From assembly GCA_028282865.1 (NCBI GenBank), contig JANQHA010000533.1, positions 1 to 7,837 of the forward strand: a DNA stretch of 7,837 nucleotides. The letters are read 5' to 3'. The stretch comes from Oligoflexales bacterium (lineage in GTDB: Bacteria; Bdellovibrionota_B; Oligoflexia; Oligoflexales; CACXFL01). Positions 6,267-7,837 of this stretch are shown piece by piece (the first letter of the stretch is position 1; each line of letters starts with the position of its first letter). The translations under genes and the position numbers were made by a program. The notes under the pieces are model-generated. The model was given only the letters and a program-made list of their open reading frames with translations. It searched no databases and was not told where the DNA came from.

Positions 6267-7319
6267 ATGAAATACTTATATAAACTATTTCTGTTGATAC
6301 TGGCCCTTGATCAAGGTGTTGTAATTGCTGGGGAAAGTGACTTTTATAGGCTTTTGAATTCGTCCCTAAGGCGAGAACGCCTAGCAGCGGTTTCGATCAT
6401 GGAAGCCTCCGAAGGAGCACAGGCTACTAAGTATTTTAAAAGCATTATCGGCCGCTATCTCCAAATCACAGCTACACCAGTCGAAATGGACAAGGTTTTA
6501 AATGCTTTGACTGAAAAGCTAAACACCAGCGAGGCGGTATTTATTTCTGTAAATGACTGGGTTATTTATCTTTTGCAAAATCCAGAGGAGCTATTTCCTC
6601 CCTTTTTAGACACAGTTTATAAGAGATCAAAAAAAGCTAAGTATATCGAGCATTTTCAAAGCCTGATTTTGTCTCCTAGAGATAGCGCTGGACTTGTTGC
6701 TAGAGCCCACGCCCTTAGCGTCGTTATAGATTCACCTAGCCGGAACGTCGCGTGGACGAGCGTCCACGATAAATTTCTCGAAACCTTGGAGTGGAGTCGA
6801 ACGATACCTTACGAGTCATTAAAGCGGCTAATGGGTAGTCCAAATCCTAGTAGCCAAGATCATCACAAGAAGATCTACGAGCTTATGAGAAATAGATCTG
6901 ATCAATTATTACTGGCATCGGCGCGAGGGCTAAGTATTGCTCTTGATACTTTAGAGGCGGCAGATGCGCAGAGCAGCTTGCTTCCGTCTTCGTCCAGCTC
7001 TGAATTCTCTTTAAATCTAAATCGTGAGCTTAAGATCAGATGCCTTACTTTTTTTGGTTTTACCTCTAACATCGCGGGCTTTATGCGCCGTAATAATGAG
7101 TTCATGAACAAACATGCCGACCTTTATCGAAGAGTTGTTCTTCAGCTTACAGACACCGCGGTTCGCTTGCTAAAAGTTATAGGTTCGACAAGTGCTAGCG
7201 CGATAAAAGTGCAGGATTGGTTGAATTTTGCCAAGACGGGATCAACTCTGAAGGTACCCAAATTTAGTAATCCGCCACAGGGTTGTTCAAGAAAATTCGG
7301 GCAGGAAGATAATTCCTAG
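6267..7319 (+). CDS. Unrecognised exported protein, 350 residues, with signal peptide
   Basis: I do not recognise a family. The N-terminus has the layout of a Sec signal peptide: a basic start (MKYLYK), a hydrophobic core (LFLLILAL, residues 7-14), and a plausible signal peptidase I site VIA|GES after Ala21. No lipobox cysteine follows, so it is probably periplasmic or secreted rather than a lipoprotein. No further convincing membrane segment is visible. The mature part looks mainly alpha-helical, with Leu/Ala-rich amphipathic stretches (for example around 27-47, 212-232 and 285-306) that loosely recall HEAT-like helical repeats, though I cannot show repeats. A five-serine loop (241-245) probably separates two helical lobes. 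The only cysteines are Cys259 and Cys340. The ATG is preferred to an in-frame TTG one codon earlier because of spacing from GAGG. It has its own promoter, divergent from rplU, and precedes a possible flagellar gene. No function is proposed. Confidence 0.8.
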   Translation: MKYLYKLFLLILALDQGVVIAGESDFYRLLNSSLRRERLAAVSIMEASEGAQATKYFKSIIGRYLQITATPVEMDKVLNALTEKLNTSEAVFISVNDWVIYLLQNPEELFPPFLDTVYKRSKKAKYIEHFQSLILSPRDSAGLVARAHALSVVIDSPSRNVAWTSVHDKFLETLEWSRTIPYESLKRLMGSPNPSSQDHHKKIYELMRNRSDQLLLASARGLSIALDTLEAADAQSSLLPSSSSSEFSLNLNRELKIRCLTFFGFTSNIAGFMRRNNEFMNKHADLYRRVVLQLTDTAVRLLKVIGSTSASAIKVQDWLNFAKTGSTLKVPKFSNPPQGCSRKFGQEDNS

Positions 7320-7346
7320 CGAGGAAAAAACTGCCGGTAGATACCA

Positions 7347-7370
7347 TTAGTCACCGCGTTAAACGACTAA
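7347..7370 (+). repeat. 6-bp inverted repeat after the exported orphan gene
   Basis: TTAGTC and GACTAA are separated by 12 bases and lie about 28 bases after the stop codon. The stem is short and AT-rich and is followed by AAATATT rather than a T-run. It is a weak terminator candidate at best. Confidence 0.2.
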
Positions 7371-7388
7371 AAATATTGATGGCCTATT

Positions 7389-7406
7389 TTGGCATAATCT
7401 ATGCTT
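7389..7406 (+). promoter_or_regulatory. Sigma-54 (-24/-12) promoter-like site upstream of the possible fliK
   Basis: TTGGCATAATCTATGCTT has GG (7391-7392) and GC (7403-7404) separated by exactly ten bases, the defining spacing of RpoN promoters. The -24 half is TTGGCA and the -12 half ATGCTT, against consensus TTGGCAC and TTGCT. Transcription would start near 7416, about 54 bases before the GTG at 7470. RpoN control of hook and basal-body genes is common in flagellated proteobacteria, which fits the FliK-like gene downstream. An enhancer-binding activator would be required; I see no clear site for one. Confidence 0.55.
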
Positions 7407-7420
7407 CGTAATATATGTGA

Positions 7421-7445
7421 TTTTCTGAGCGCTTTTGCTCAAAAA
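7421..7445. repeat. Inverted repeat in the leader of the last gene
   Basis: TGAGC (7426-7430) and GCTCA (7437-7441) pair across a six-base loop, with TTTT on the left and AAAA on the right extending the symmetry. If transcription starts near 7416, this lies in the 5' leader shortly before the Shine-Dalgarno-like AAGGAAG (7453-7459). It could be a leader hairpin or a weak terminator remnant of the upstream unit. Confidence 0.3.
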
Positions 7446-7469
7446 TGATAGCAAGGAAGCTAACTAACT

Positions 7470-7837
7470 GTGACAATAGACTTATTAACACCTATTCCAG
7501 AGCAAAACGGTGCCCCGGCGACACCTTCTGTCGGCGCGAACCCGGCAAAAAGTTCTGATAAGAGTTTGTTAGCTGGCAATAGCACTCAACAAGGTGCGGG
7601 TAAGAGCTTTATTAAAGAACTAGAATCCAACGATAGTTCTTTACCACCCGTATCGCAGCCTTCGGCAGACGAGAAAGAAACTTTAGCCCAGCAGATTATG
7701 GCGGGCCAACTTTCGGGCTCAGCGCCGATTAATCCAGCAGTGATGCCTCCGCCGGTATCGGTTGCGGACGTTTCCTTGGGCGGCGATGCTGTCACTAACC
7801 AGGAATTATTAGGCCAGGTTAAAAAGCTTCCAGTTGT
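7470..7837 (+). CDS. Possible flagellar hook-length control protein (FliK-like), N-terminal fragment
   Basis: The frame is open from GTG at 7470 to the window edge, giving 122 codons. An in-frame TAA at 7461 rules out any earlier start, and AAGGAAG lies ten bases upstream. The visible part is low-complexity, rich in Ser, Ala, Pro, Gln, Gly and Asn, and contains no Cys, Trp, Tyr, His or Arg. There is no signal peptide or membrane segment. Such a disordered N-terminal region without a signal peptide is typical of FliK, which is exported by the flagellar type III system to measure hook length. FliK's conserved C-terminal domain would lie beyond the window. The sigma-54-like promoter supports a flagellar assignment. 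The name rests on composition and context only, so another secreted or surface protein is possible. Confidence 0.5.
   Translation, partial: MTIDLLTPIPEQNGAPATPSVGANPAKSSDKSLLAGNSTQQGAGKSFIKELESNDSSLPPVSQPSADEKETLAQQIMAGQLSGSAPINPAVMPPPVSVADVSLGGDAVTNQELLGQVKKLPV

Noticed and set aside
7586..7795. Minus-strand open frame of 69 codons
   Set aside because: It is antisense to the FliK-like frame, which is open to the window edge and has a promoter and ribosome site.
1..7837. A novel defence system, CRISPR array or mobile element
   Set aside because: I found no spaced repeats, transposase, integrase, terminal repeats or defence-type domains; most of the window is conserved core genes.

Overview
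The window reads as a core-genome segment of a mid-GC Gram-negative bacterium. The left three quarters (about 1-6017) is one minus-strand gene train. In transcription order it is rplU, rpmA, obgE, nadD, rsfS, rlmH, a comF-family gene and mutS, with mutS running off the left edge. The order L21-L27-Obg-NadD-RsfS-RlmH is familiar from Deltaproteobacteria-like lineages. L27 lacks the cleavable N-terminal extension of Firmicutes, and a -24/-12 (sigma-54) promoter-like site lies in front of a possible flagellar gene. A motile deltaproteobacterial or Bdellovibrionota-type organism is therefore my best guess, but this is inference.

Region by region. 1-2021: 5' part of mutS, cut after the Walker A motif. 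2022-2132: gap with small inverted repeats. 2133-2711: comF-like phosphoribosyltransferase. 2753-3549: rlmH and rsfS, overlapping by one base. 3561-5385: nadD and obgE, overlapping by 14 bases. 5434-6017: rpmA and rplU, each with a strong Shine-Dalgarno. 6018-6266: divergent promoter region with back-to-back sigma-70-like promoters. 6267-7319: an unrecognised exported protein of 350 residues on the plus strand. 7320-7469: gap with a sigma-54-like promoter and a small leader inverted repeat. From 7470: the open 5' end of a low-complexity protein that may be FliK.

How the genes fit together. The minus-strand cluster joins two 50S proteins (L21, L27), a 50S assembly GTPase (Obg), a 50S silencing factor (RsfS), a 23S rRNA methyltransferase (RlmH) and NAD synthesis (NadD). 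ComF-like and MutS genes follow. Tight spacing and overlaps suggest cotranscription from the promoter upstream of rplU. The plus-strand side appears to be a different unit: an envelope or periplasmic protein, then the likely start of a sigma-54-controlled flagellar operon.

I see no mobile element, CRISPR array, tRNA, rRNA or clearly novel multi-gene system. The most open items are the orphan exported protein, the sigma-54-like site, and substitutions at usually conserved positions in Obg and RlmH.
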